A stretch of DNA of 64,000 bases from Saussurea involucrata (GCA_033807775.1 CM066312.1:28121696-28185695), one strand, 5' to 3'; positions 33,105-44,612 are shown, counted from the first letter of the stretch. Notes: generated from the sequence alone by a model not told the origin. Numbers and translations are program-made.

Positions 33105-33812
33105 ACTCAACTTTAATATAGGATATTAGTTTAAAATTGACCGCAACGAAATAGTTAATAAAATGGAGATTTTATTTTGAACTAAAAGAACCAATAAAAT
33201 ATTTTTTTTTTAAATAATAAGTACCATGTGATATTGGATGCATGCAATATACATGATACAATATGTTGCTTTATAAAGCTAGAATTATAATACATCTAAA
33301 ATCCCTTTTATAAACGCAAGTCTATGCCGTCCTTTTGAAAAACACTCACACGTCACTTGCATGATCCTTGTGGGATAAATGTCACCTAACTACTTGGATC
33401 GTCTTTTGATGGTCGAGGTGGTTTCTTGATTTCTAGTGGGATAAAGGTCACCTAACCACTAGTTATGCGCCGATTCCACATGTTGTTCAAGTTGGATGAC
33501 TTGATCGGGAATCTTTTGTGATAAAGGTCACCTAAGCATTAGAAACCCGAGGCATAGATGGGATCAAACATGCCAATTAACAAACGTTGTTAAGGATCCC
33601 ATATTACTAGGAATTACATTTGGATGTAATTGGTAAACGTCACCTACCTTGTTGAATTAAATAGATCGGATAAAGGTCACCTAACCATTTATTTGTTTTG
33701 CAACGTTGGATCCTAGACTTTATATTATTAATGTTTTAAGTACATGAAGGGTATTAATAAATAAAGTTTTAAAAATCAAAAATACTAAATAGAACCTTGT
33801 TAAATTTTGTAG
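33105..33812 (+). other. Leader of second Copia-A copy, 3' part
   Basis: No gene. It holds five copies of a GGATAAAGGTCACCTAAC motif at 33371, 33437, 33517, 33631 (degenerate) and 33667, and a conserved CCGAGGCATAGATGGGATC block between the third and fourth. Confidence 0.85.
33371..33685 (+). repeat. Five spaced GGTCACCTAA motifs in the copia leader
   Basis: Starts at 33371, 33437, 33517, 33631 and 33667. The same five positions with nearly equal spacing occur in Copia-C at 46810, 46875, 46953, about 47068 and 47102, although sequence between them has diverged. Confidence 0.85.
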
Positions 33813-34820
33813 ATGGCACAAAGTGCGAACCACCACACCAATTACCTTCGATCCATCCTAGAAAAGGAAAAACTTAACCACACCAACTTCTTGAACTGGC
33901 GCCGAAACCTGAGAATTGTTCTCAAGCCAGAAAAGAAGTTGTATGTGTTGGATACCCCAATTCTCGATGAACCTCTCGTTACTACTAGGGCTCCTCACGC
34001 TGAATGGTCGAAACATGTGGATGATTTGGTCGAAGTGTCGAGTCTCATGCTGGCCTCAATGATTCCCGAACTTCAAGAGATTTTCGAGAATCACACGGCA
34101 TTTGATATGATCAATCAGCTGAAGGAAATGTTCCAACAGCAAGCCCGAACAGAACGTTTCGAAACCGTTCGATCATTGCACGCATGTAAGATGGAGGAGG
34201 GAGGAAATGTGAGCAATCACGTCCTCGTGATGAAAGGTCATTTGGATCATTTGGAGCGTCTTGGCTCTAAATATCCAACGGAATTGGCAACGGATATAAT
34301 TCTGAACTCTTTGCCCAAATCCTATGACCCCTTCATCATGAACTATAACATGAATGGTTGGGAGAAACCTATCTCAGAACTGCATCAGATGCTCAAAACT
34401 GCTGATAAGAATCTCCCAAAGAAAACCCCTCATGTGCTCATGATTCGGGCGGGTGGAACCAAGAAACCCAAACCCCTAACTCCAAGGCTAAGTTTGTTAA
34501 GGGCAAAGGCAAACAGGTTGCCCGAACCCTTCAAACTAAAAAGAAGGAGAAAGTGGCCAAAGAAGACGCATGTTTTGAATGTGGTGCGATTGGTCATTGG
34601 AAAAGGAACTGTCCTACTTACCTGGCTGAGTTGAAGAAGAAAAAGACCGAGGCAGGGTCTTCAGGTATCTATGTGATAGAATTAGATCTATTTACTTTTT
34701 CACCTAACACTTGGGTATTTGATACTGGGTGTGGAACTCACATATGTAACATGTTACAGGGGTTCATAAAAAGTAAGCAGCTGAAGACAGGCGAAATCGT
34801 ACTCCACGTGGGAAATGGAG
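33813..34820 (+). pseudogene. gag and start of protease, second Copia-A copy
   Basis: The ATG at 33813 gives MAQSANHHTNYLRSILEKEK, an intact gag start with LNHTNFLNWRRNLRIVLK. A one-base loss near 34475 compared with the Copia-A copy shifts the frame, and true coding resumes in the frame of 34553-34820: zinc knuckle CFECGAIGHWKRNC and protease WVFDTGCGTHICNM. Coding stops at about 34820 inside the protease, where LTR sequence takes over through a short shared GCAA. Everything from protease to the first half of the LTR is deleted. Identity to 13133-14010 is very high by eye. Confidence 0.9.
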
Positions 34821-35234
34821 CAAAAATTCACTCTCCTCTCTCCCTCTCTAGACTTCGGCCGAAAACCACCATTCTTGGCGGGTTTTTGCTTCTTCTCATT
34901 TCAAGTCTATTGTAGAGTTGAACTAGAAGCTCTCTTTTGCATCTTTCTTCAAGAAGGTGCTAGCATACATTTGGTGTTGGAGCTTGTTGGTGGACTACTC
35001 TAGAGGAGCTCTTGCTTGAGTTCTTGCCATCTCTATCTTCTCCAACTAGAAGACTTTGCAAAAGACTTCAAAGGTTGTATTTTCTAGAAACCCCCTATGT
35101 ATGTTTTAATCTTTCATGTTCATGCAAATGGATCCTTGGTGGGTGTTGAAATGTTTTCAATGTTGTTCAAATTTTAAGCTTCTGTTGCAAAATGTTATGG
35201 TTTTTGAAATCGTATTTTGAACAAAAACCCAACA
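34821..35234 (+). repeat. Truncated LTR of Copia-A family
   Basis: It corresponds to about 18213-18628 of the full LTR, so the first 450 or so bases are missing. It ends ACCCAACA and is followed by PBS TGGTATCAGAGCC at 35237-35249. Confidence 0.92.
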
Positions 35235-35704
35235 AGTGGTATCAGAGCCACTTTTGCCTGCATGTTAAGATTTCTTGTTTATATGAAAAACTTGGTTTTT
35301 GGAAGCCATGGGTGATTTTTCATCTTGCATGAAGAAGTCCATTCATGGCATCTTTGGCAATTTTTTGTTTATAATTGTTATTTAATGTGACCAAAATTTA
35401 CATGTATTTTTGGTCATCAAAGTTGCCTTAGAAAAACAAAGTGGTTGTTTATTTTTTTGTTGTATGTAAATGATGTGTATAAACAAGCCAATGACCCCTT
35501 GTGATGATGGTTGTGTTGTTTATTCAAATGGTTGTAATATTTATTTATTCATAAAATATGTAATAGTAAATAGGCATTCTTTTTATTTTGTTAATTTTGT
35601 ATTAGATAGATTAATGTTAGATTAGTTTATTTATATAAAAATGTAACAAGTTTGAAGAAAGAAGACCATTTGGAGACTTTCAAGGAGCAAACACACACAC
35701 CATG
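35235..35704 (+). other. PBS and leader fragment, third Copia-A unit
   Basis: It matches 18629-18901 joined to 28479-28678, that is, the leader without the solo LTR. It stops at CACACCATG where Copia-D begins. Confidence 0.88.
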
Positions 35705-38667
35705 TAGTATAGTTGGTGTAGCAGAGGATGTTGGTAGATTGTTGATGGCAGCAGTGACAGAGTTGTTAATCACCTCTTTTAGAGCTCTGATGTTAGCTTC
35801 TGACAGAGTGACAGATGGTGGATCTCTGTTGGAGGTTTCCTTCTGGTAGTCAGTCAGTTGTGTTTTCAGAGCTGAGATCTCTGATTGCAGCTTTTTGTTC
35901 TCCTCAGAGCTCTTCTTTTCCCAATCTATCAGTCTTTGAGAAGTCTCTGCTAGCTGAGTTTTGATGTTTTTGAGCTCATTTTGCAGACAAGTATCAGCAT
36001 TCTTTTTCTACTCCTCCAATCCTGTATTGATAAGTTTATACTCATTCAAGGAGGTTCTAATCTCATCACAAAAACCTTTGAACTCTGTTTTTGTGACAAG
36101 ATCAGAGGTGGGAACATTAGAACCAACACATATTTCCAATTGAGCCTCGAGTTCAATGGCGCCTCCTATCAGAGCTACTGTTGCGTTGACTCTGGAAGGA
36201 CTTCCAACCGGTCCTTGATGTTCTCTATGAAGAGATACATCTCTAGGTGTTCTGTTAACGTTTTCCTCTTCCTCCTCAGAATCAGAAGAGGAAAAACGGA
36301 TGTGATGGGAAGAGTCATGACCAAGACTCATCTTTCTTGTGGCAACTAGGTCTTCCCATTTCCCCTGAGTTGGGCAGAGACTACGCGCGATATGGAAAAT
36401 CCCAGGTCTATGGTGTGATCCTTCTAAATGAGCCACAGAGGCATCATTGTGTGTAGGTGACCTATTACTGTCCTGGGGCAACTGGACACCACTATTAAAG
36501 TTGACTTCCCCGGCTAAGTGTGCATCAGAGGCATGAAGGACTGCCTCTGACGGGCCATGCTGGTTTGGGTTCGAGGTGTGCACCGCTTTCTCAATGTCCA
36601 TATGAGCTTGATCCACATGAACAGTTTGTGTGGCAGCACTGGGAGTGAGAGAGGGTGTCCTAAAATGCACATGTGTGTTCCTTGGAACATCTTTTTCTTA
36701 TCTTTCTGTGCTCTCGGCTTCTAAAAGGTTAGAAAACTCGCGATTCGCACGCTCAGACTCACTGCTGTCAGAGGAGGTCGAATTCTCTGCCCCTCCCTCT
36801 GAAGCACCTTCTGCTCCCTCTGTGACAGCCCCCTTTGTTGGTACTCTTACCTCTGGTCTTTCTTCCTCTACTTCACTCTCTGAGGATACATCAAATTAAG
36901 GCTCCGGACCTAAGTACGCTGGGGATCCCACCTCAGGTTCTTGAGGTTGGGTAGCGTGTCTATTGTTACGGATGCAAGATGATCTTGATGAATCAAGTTA
37001 AGCATAGTCCTTTGGACTCTGCGAGTAGAGCGATACGTACCGAAGATTGTTGGTATGAAGGACGACATCGTCCAGACTGGAGTTGGAGCTCCTTGTTGCG
37101 TGAGTTGAAGAGTTTCAAAGGACTCTCTGATGGCCAAGCTGATTAATCTGGGAAAACGGTTTGTCTTCAGATTCTTGACTTCTCCCACACGCTTGCCTCT
37201 TGCAAGAGCATTGTTCTTGGTAGTTACTGCGGCTATAAGCTCTTTATAGATGATTGTGGCGTAGTCGAAATTCCTCTGGAAGTAGAGAAACCATACATGA
37301 TAGTCATAATTTCAGGGATTGTTTGGTCTTGGCTACCATATTTACAGGTGAGGGTTCTGTTAAAAGCTGAGACCATAAAGTTCCATAGGGGTGGGAATTA
37401 GCTTCTCTTGAAAGCACTAAGTTTTTCAAGGTTTTCATTGTAGCCTAGTAACCTAATGAATTCTAAGAGGATTAGTTCTTCAGGTGGTATTTTCGTATGC
37501 AGGAATTCCCAATTCCTCTGGGGTTTTAAGCTCAAAGATCCTTCAGATGGTTTTGGGACGAATGCGAATAGTTCCTGCTTTTGCGTTGTTTCCAGCATCG
37601 ACTTTTCCAATGTTTCCCTTTCTTTCTTCGATAAAATGACAGGTAGTCCACCATTGTTGCACGTAGACCTGTGGCAAATTCTCGTCGGCTTTTGTAAGGG
37701 CAAGAAATAGTTCAGAGCGATGGAAGAACTCAAAAATAATGTGGTACAAAGGCTCATAAAGTGTTGTGTTATTGGAAAGTCTGTATTTGTTGTCGTTGAA
37801 TACGTAGGTTTGGATGATGATTTGGTCGACAAGGACGATTCTGCTTGGTTCTGCAGAGTCTTGGTGTGCCATGGTTGCATGTTCAAGAAGCTTGAAGAGT
37901 TGAAGAGTTTCAAAGGCCTCTCTGATGGCCAAGCTGATTAATCTGGGAAAACGGTTTGTCTTCAGATTCTTGTCTTCTCCCACACGCTTGCCTCTAGCAA
38001 GAGCATTGTTCTTGGTAGTTACTGCGGCTAGAATCTCTTCATAGATGATTGTGGCGTAGTCGAAATTCCTCTAGAAGTAGAGAAACCATACATGATAGTC
38101 ATGATTTCAGGGATTGTTTGGTCTTGGCTACCATATTTGCAGGTGAGGGTTCTGTTCAAAGCTGAGAACATAAAGTTCCATAGGGGTGGGAATCAGCTTC
38201 TCTTGAAAGCGCTAAGTTTTTCAAGGTTTTCATTATAGCCCAGTAACCTAATGAATTCTAAGAGGATTGGTTCTTCAGGTGGTATTTTCGTATGCAGGAA
38301 TTCCCAATTCCTCTAGGATTTTAAGCTCAAAGATCCTTCGGATGGTTTTTGGACGAATGCGAATAGTTCTTGCTTTTGCGTTGTTTCCAGCATCGACTTT
38401 TCCAATGTTTCCCTTTCTTTCTTCGATAAAATAACAGGTAGTCCACCATTGTTGCACGTAGACCTGTGGCAGATTCTCGTCGGCTTTTGTAATGGCAAGA
38501 AATAGTTCAGAGCGATGGAAGAACTCCAAAATAATGTGGTACAAAGGCTCATAAAGTGATATGTTGATGGAAAGTCTGTATTTGTTATCGTTGAATACGT
38601 AGGGTTGGATGATGATTTGGTCGACAGGGACGATTCTGCTTGATTCTGCAGAGTCTTGGTGTGCCAT
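35705..38667 (-). pseudogene. Env-like third ORF of Copia-D
   Basis: The start is at the ATG read from 38667 (MAHQDSAESSRIVP). The N-terminal part contains YEPLYHIILEFFHRSELF and YVQQWWTT and is present twice because of a 795-bp tandem duplication (37104-38693). Downstream are RFPRLISLAIRESFETLQL, an acidic SSSDSEEEEENVN region (about 36270) and a heptad-rich C-terminal part below 36010 (QNELKNIKTQLAETSQRL) likely to form a coiled coil. Position after pol and the coiled coil fit the env-like ORF of Sireviruses; its role is unknown. Several frames are used, so it is broken. I see no clear signal peptide. Confidence 0.6.
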
Positions 38668-38693
38668 GGTTGCAGGTTCAAGACGCTTGAAGA
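37104..38693 (-). repeat. 795-bp tandem duplication in the env-like ORF
   Basis: Units are about 37104-37898 and 37899-38693, offset exactly 795 bp (265 codons, so phase is kept). They are very similar by eye. The junction fuses the end of one unit (FETLQL) to the start of the next (MAHQDS). Confidence 0.92.
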
Positions 38694-38755
38694 ACAAGGG
38701 TTTTGGATAATACGAGAGGGAATTTGCAGGTATTTCAAATAATCAGAGAGCGTAA

Positions 38756-39719
38756 TGTTGATCCAAACCCTCAGTGATTTGATAATGACCCTCTCTTTTA
38801 TACTTAGTGAAAATTGTTAGTAAACAATATGTATCAGAGTTTCACCATCGCTGATAAGTACTAAGATCTTACAGTACCGCTGATAGGAACTCTCGCTCTT
38901 TAGATTAAACATTCAGCGAACACTGTTCACCATGATACTGAGTTTGTTCAGTCCTGATGGTGATCGCTGATAAGTTAGTTGTTTACTTATGATCTCTGAA
39001 GACAAGTTTCACGTCAACATAGGTTCTACGCTGAAGTCGAAGATCAAGCTCAAGAACCAGCGACAAGTCTCCTAATGAACTGATGCGGATCAGCGAAGAC
39101 TCACATTTGTCCACTCAACGTGAAGTATCAAGTACAAGACTTCAGCTATCGCTGAACTTTATCATTCGCTGATATAGAATGATAAACTGCTGAATCAACG
39201 AAAAGCTGATCATGAAGTCCTCCGTACAAAGTACTTTAGTCTTAACCACCCTTGCATGTCTCCGTACGATATGTCAGAAAAGAAACTCCTTATTGTCTGA
39301 AATCGTACAACCACTCTGATACTACACTGTTCAAACATGCGGCTACTATGGTTGTCAACAAAGGTCAATGACATACAACCAATCAGCTGCTGCCACGTGT
39401 AAAGTGTAAACTGCCATGCATTAAATGCTTGCAGTATATAAGAAGATGAACTCACTTCATTTTGAAGTAACTTGCTAACTCTGGACAAGTTCATCCTTCT
39501 TATCTTGAGATAGGTTATTATTAGTAATTTCCTTCTCTTTCTTAGTGCAAGAAACTTAGTGTTCCAACTTGTTTAGATTTAGGTTTATCCTTAATCTTGT
39601 TTCCGCAACAAGCTGTAAGTTGTTAATGATTTATCAATAAACAATTTAAAAAAGTAAAATTTGGGTGTTTGTATTCAACCCCCCCTTCTACAAACTTGTA
39701 TAGCCCTTCGGGACCAACA
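38756..39719 (+). mobile_element. Solo LTR of Copia-B family (964 bp)
   Basis: TGTTGATCC...GGGACCAACA with perfect 5-bp duplications CGTAA at 38751-38755 and 39720-39724. It aligns, inverted, to the Copia-B LTR at 9545-13132. It carries CCACGTG (39395) and TATATAAG (39434) as promoter candidates. It lies between the TATA-like box and the ATG of the env-like ORF. Confidence 0.95.
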
Positions 39720-39747
39720 CGTAAAGAGTGAAGAGAATGTTTGAGTG

Positions 39748-39876
39748 GGTATTTATACTCGAAGGATTCTCAGGGATAACCATTGTAGGTACTCGAGTGT
39801 CAGATAGTGGAACCTCTCCTACAGTGGGATGTGGGTACAGCTAATGGTCAGTTGCCCAATCGAAAGATGCCACGTG
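39748..39876 (-). promoter_or_regulatory. Promoter-like region of the env-like ORF
   Basis: On the minus strand a G-box ACACGTGGC (CACGTG at 39871-39876) is followed by GTATAAATACC at 39758-39748. Removing the solo LTR and one target repeat, the TATA-like box lies about 115 nt before the env-like ATG, and the interval is C/T-rich like a plant 5' UTR. Confidence 0.45.
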
Positions 39877-40670
39877 TATATTGGATCTGACAACTTTTAT
39901 GATATGGAATCGTCACGGTTAGAGATTGGTGGGTGACATGTGGTTGAGGCTTAGAAATAATCCGCACTCAGAATCTGAGCATTATCAAAAAATGTACAAG
40001 GCATCAAGAAATGGCAGAGCTCTGTTGGAACTCTTTGCTCATACTTGCCTCTGTTGAGTGACTTCTGACATTCGTTCAAGTAACCCAGTTTCTCAAGATG
40101 TTTCACATTTACCCTAAAATCATTTGCAAATCCTATATCTGATGAGGAAAATAATCAGAGAACTAATAAGACAGAGGTTTCTCAGAGGAGTCACAGAGCT
40201 CTGATGATTATGTCAGAGGCTCTGATGAAATCTCAGAGACCTGATTCTGAGTATAAGTTCAGAGATATAATCAAAGTTGTTTTCATCAGAATAGGTTTTC
40301 CCTTCTCCAAAAAGCTTTTCTTTTGATTATCAAACCAAGTCATGAAGATTTTACAATTTTGACTTGCTCCCCCTTAAACATTGCTTATTTTCTTTTAAGC
40401 TCCCCCTAAACTGATGAGCTTATTCAAAGATTTAACTTTTGAACTCCCCCTTAACTTGTGCAACTTTTGAAATGATTTATGAAGATAACTATGAACAAGA
40501 GAGTTTTAGATGGACAGATTTGAAACTCTGAAAGAAACAAAGAAAATATTGAAAAACTATGCTGGCAGAGCTCTGAGGTAGACATCAGAAGCTCTGTTGA
40601 CATGAACCACCAAACTACTCTGTCAGAGCTCTGAGATGGATGTCAAAGGCTCTGATGATTTTATCGAAGT
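39877..40670 (-). other. Copia-D non-coding region with three polypurine-like tracts
   Basis: On the minus strand three runs close to TTAAGGGGGAG lie at about 40454-40444, 40410-40400 and 40379-40367. Several polypurine tracts are a known feature of Sireviruses, normally before the 3' LTR. The rest is rich in CAGAGCTCTGA words. No gene is seen. Confidence 0.6.
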
Positions 40671-42016
40671 TTAGGAAGACATGTTCAACATACCCATCTT
40701 GCTGATTAAGAAGTTAAATCTCCTTTCATCAAGGGATTTTGTAAACAAATCAGCAAGTTGGAAGTCAGTTGAAACAAAGTACATTTCAATTATCCCTTTT
40801 TTAACATGATCTTTGATAAAGTGGTACCTTATATCAATCTGCTTTGTCTTGGATTTCTGAACTGGATTTGCTGTAATTGCTATTGCACTCTTGGAATCAC
40901 AAAGAATTGGAACTTTGTTGTACTCTAGTCCATAGTCTCTGTGCTGTGTTTTCATCCATATGACTTGTGAACAACAACTTGCAGCAGCCACATATTCTAC
41001 TTCTGCTGTAGAGGTTGACACGCAGTTCTGCTTCTTGGATGTCCAACTCACCAGCTTATCTCCTAGCAATTGACAGCTACCAGAAGTACTCTTTCTGTCT
41101 TTCCTGCATCCTCCATAATCTGAATTTGTATATGCTACAAGCTAAAATCCAGAGTTAAGAGGATACCAGAGACCCATGAATTGAGTCCCTTTGAGATATT
41201 TGAAAATTCTTTTGACAGCAGACAAATGGGATTCTTTAGGATTAGCTTGGAATCTAGCACATAGACAGGTTGCACACATTATCTCAGGTCTGCTAGCAGT
41301 TAAGTACATAAGTGACCCTATCATGCCTCTGTAGTTCTTGACATCCACAGATTGACCTCTGGATCATGGTCAAGTTTAACTCTAGTGGCAATAGGAGTTT
41401 TCATAGGATTTGAGTTGTTGAGCTTATATTTTCTCAAAATATCAGAGACATATGTTGATTGACTTATAAAGGTGCCTCTGATGGATTGTTTTACTTGTAA
41501 ACCAAGGAAGAAGGAAAGTTCCCCCATCTTGCTCACTTTGAGCTCACTTTTCATTAATTTCTCAAACCTATCACAAAACTTTTGATTTGTAGACCCAAAG
41601 ATAATGTCATCAACATATATTTGTACCAGAAGTAAATCATTGTTATATCTCCTAATGAATAAGGTAGTATCCACAGTACCTTTTTCATACCAGGTTCTGG
41701 GAACTTGTTTAAGGCCATACAGAGCTTTGTCTAGCATGTACACATGATCTGGAAACTCTGAGCTTTCAAAACCTGGAGGTTGCTGGACATATACTTCTTC
41801 ATGTAGTTTGCCATTCAGAAAGGCAGACTTTACATCCATTTGATAGAACTTGAATCCTTTGTAAGCAGCATAGGTTAGGAAGATTCTGATTGCCTATAGC
41901 CTAGCCACTGGTGCAAAGGTTTCATCATAATCAATGCCCTCTTCTTGGCAATATCCTTTTGCAACCAACATTGCTTTGTTTATGATGATTATCCCATCTT
42001 CATCTTTCTTATATCT
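40671..42016 (-). pseudogene. RT and RNase H of Copia-D
   Basis: RT reads MDVKSAFLNGKLHEEVYVQQ, LDKALYGLKQVPRTWYE and the catalytic QIYVDDIIFGS (near 41615). MIGSLMYLTASRPEIMCATC and HLSAVKRIFKYLKGTQ follow in another frame. RNase H has LVSWTSKKQNCVSTSTAEVEY, CDSKSAIAITANPVQKSKTK and HFIKDHVKKGIIEMYFV, ending at 40671. These are copia hallmarks. Frame changes near 41330 and 41100 and stop codons show decay. The upstream part of RT (WQ-rich WIEAQEELLELERN) is in the frame 42375-42031. Confidence 0.88.
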
Positions 42017-42997
42017 GAAAACCCACTAGATTACAATAGCTGCTTTATCTTTTGGAAGTGGAACAAGCACCAAACTTTATTTCTCTCGAGTTCCAGAAGC
42101 TCCTCTTGCGCTTCAATCCAGCTTGGGTCTTCCAGGGCGTCAGTTATCTTCTTTGGCTCAATCATGCTCAAAAAGTTCACAAAGAAGGCTTCATTTTCTG
42201 TAGCAGACCTGGTGTTTACACCATCTTCAACAGCACCTATGATTTGATGATGTGGGTGGTCCTTTGTCCATTTAGACATGGGAGCATGGACAAGAGGTGG
42301 TGTATGCGTTTCTGAAGGAAAAAGGTGTGTTACAGCTCCAGAGCTCTGGGGATTGGCAACAGGGCTCTGAGGCACACTGCTCTAAAGAGTGGCTTTATTG
42401 CTCTGTAGAGTTCCAGCAGGGCTCTGAGAAGGTGAACTCTCATATATGGAATTTCTTCCAACATTTGTCATAACTGGTGATGATGGTTCAGGTTCATGTT
42501 CTTCTTCTTCTAATTGTTGTCTGGATTTTTCTCCTTGAGTTTGACCTATAGTCAAAGAAATAGATGGTGAAGTATTTGAAGGACCAGACAGAGATGTACC
42601 TGATTGTTGTTGTCCTTCAGAACTTTGAACTTGAATTCCTCTGATGATGACTTTCAGAGGAATCTTCATCATCAAAGAAGTCATTAAATATTAGATTGAT
42701 ATTTTCTTCTCTTGGTTTGGAGGTACTAGGCTCTTTTGTTGTATGTATCCTCTCTGATGATTGGCTTTCAGAGACACTTGATGATCTTTCATCAAAGGAT
42801 ACATTGATGCTTTCTTGAATGACCTTTGTTCTTAAGTTGTAGACTCTGTAGGCTTTTGAAGTTAGAGAATATCCAATGAATTTTCCTTCATCAGCCTTTC
42901 TGTCAAACTTTCCCAATTGATATCTGTCATTCAAGATGTCGCACTTGCAACCAAAAATATGAAAGTATTTCACATTTGGTCTTCTATTGTTGATAAG
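42017..42997 (-). pseudogene. Integrase C-terminus and RT linker of Copia-D
   Basis: KYFHIFGCKCDILNDRYQLGK and GKFIGYSLTSKAYRVYNLRT are the conserved C-terminal part of copia integrase (about 42973-42800). A Ser- and Gln-rich linker follows, then DALEDPSWIEAQEELLELER at the start of RT (about 42150). The copy is cut at 42997 by the Copia-C LTR. At least two frame changes (near 42650 and 42378) are needed to follow it. Confidence 0.8.
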
Positions 42998-43875
42998 TGT
43001 TGGTTCTATATGCTCAAGAATGATTATAAAATAATATTACCGGTAATATATGATCCTATAGGGTCACACCATACAACAAGTAGACACCGAATTAATATTT
43101 ATAAGAATTTGATTCTTGATAAATATTATTATTTCTTGATAAATATTATTAATTATATTATTGAATATAATTTAGAATATTAGATGCAAATAATAGATTA
43201 TTATTTTAGTACATATGATGGACTCATTTATAACTAAGATTTAAAGGAGAGAGTTTAAAATAGTTAAAATGTGATTTTAACCATTTTAAACTAGAAGGGT
43301 TAAAAGTATAAAATTGCATGGCCTTCTTTTATTTCATTGGCCATGTTGGGTGGCAATATGCACACCATTGGACCCTTTTGTGGTCCAATAGAAAATGAGA
43401 AGAGCCTTGTGTCTCTTGACTTCTAGTAAAAGAGAGAGACCACTTGGAAAATTAGGTGAACTAAATTTTTGCTCTCTCTCTCCCCTCTCTCCACTTCGGC
43501 CGAAACCTCCCTCCTTGGGAGTGTTTTTGCTTATTCTCAATTCAAGTCTATTGTAGTCTTGAATAAGAAGTTCTCTTTTGTATCTTTCATCAAGGAGGTA
43601 CTAGCATACTCAAGGTGTTGGAGTTTGTTGGTGGACTTCTCTAGAGGAACTCTTGATTGAGTTCTTGCCATCTTCATCTTCTCAAACTAGAAGGTTTTTC
43701 AAAGGACTACAAACGTTGTATTTTCTAGAAACCCCTATGTATATTTTAATCTTTCATGTTCATGCAAATGGATCCTTGGTGGGTATTAAAATGTTTTTTT
43801 TAATGTTGTTCATTTTTAAGCTTCCGTTGCAAATATTATGATTTTGAAATCGTTTTTTTGAACAAAACCCCAACA
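42998..43875 (+). repeat. 5' LTR of Copia-C (878 bp)
   Basis: TGTTGGTTCTATATG...CCCCAACA, similar to 17762-18628 along its whole length but with many differences. PBS TGGTATCAGAGCC follows at 43878-43890. Confidence 0.92.
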
Positions 43876-44157
43876 AGTGGTATCAGAGCCACTTTTGCAT
43901 GCATGTTAAGATTTATTGTTTATATGGAAAACTTGGTTTTTGGAAGCTGTAACGACCCTGTTTCCCCAAACATGCTTCAAATAACATATATTGCATAACA
44001 TCGTTACATTCATAAAACAAAATACAGAATAAGTCACGTACGGTCCCAAAGTCTCAAAACTATATAATACAAAAACGTAAACAGATCCTTATCTTCGTCA
44101 GCTATCAACCGCCTCCTATGCTCTATTCTTCCCTTTGCTAACAAAAAGATCCTTGAC

Positions 44158-44612
44158 CTGGAATACATATTTTAAAAACAAAATGAAGGTTAGACCTAGA
44201 GTTCTAGTGAGAAAATCCCTGTTATTTCGAAATCCTTATAAAACCAATTTATATAAAATCCTTTATATAAACACACATATATCACACATAACTAAATACC
44301 AAATAAGACTTGTGCATCGTGTACCACTCATCCTTCACATCCTTCACATGGCCAAATTAGTTAGTAGCAAGCCAACTAATAAATTAACTTCACTGTACGA
44401 CAATTACAGCTAACAACACTGTACGAATATTACAGCCAACACACCGGTCCTAAGCCCGGCCAGTCGTATTCTTGTATAGTATAATGCTTAGGTAAATACA
44501 ATATCTCAATATATTATATTTCAAACATAAACACATAATCACACCATCTATCACATTCCCAATCCACACATGTATGTATTCCAGTTTGAAAACGTTTTAA
44601 AGTAAAACTCAC
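44158..44612 (-). other. Candidate LTR-resident intron with hairpins (inverted solo LTR)
   Basis: On the minus strand CCG|GTGAGTTTTAC (44615-44602), small hairpins at 44435-44419 and 44409-44393, the ATTAGTTGG-type hairpin at 44380-44356, a weakened TAGA/TCTA hairpin at 44206-44191 with CTAAC, and TATTCCAG|GT at 44158. Confidence 0.38.

Larger units (their letters stand above)
35705..42997 (-). mobile_element. Sirevirus-like copia Copia-D, 3' half
   Basis: Minus-strand order: integrase C-terminus (from 42997), RT, RNase H, three polypurine-like tracts, a promoter-like region and an env-like ORF running to 35705. Copia-C's LTR cuts it on the right, within integrase. The left end has no LTR and simply meets the Copia-A leader, so a deletion or rearrangement removed the 3' end. 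A solo LTR of the Copia-B family sits inside at 38756-39719. Confidence 0.82.

Noticed and set aside
36630..36899. Plus-strand frame with Ser/Pro-rich product
   Set aside because: It is antisense to the env-like ORF of Copia-D, which has the better-supported coding.
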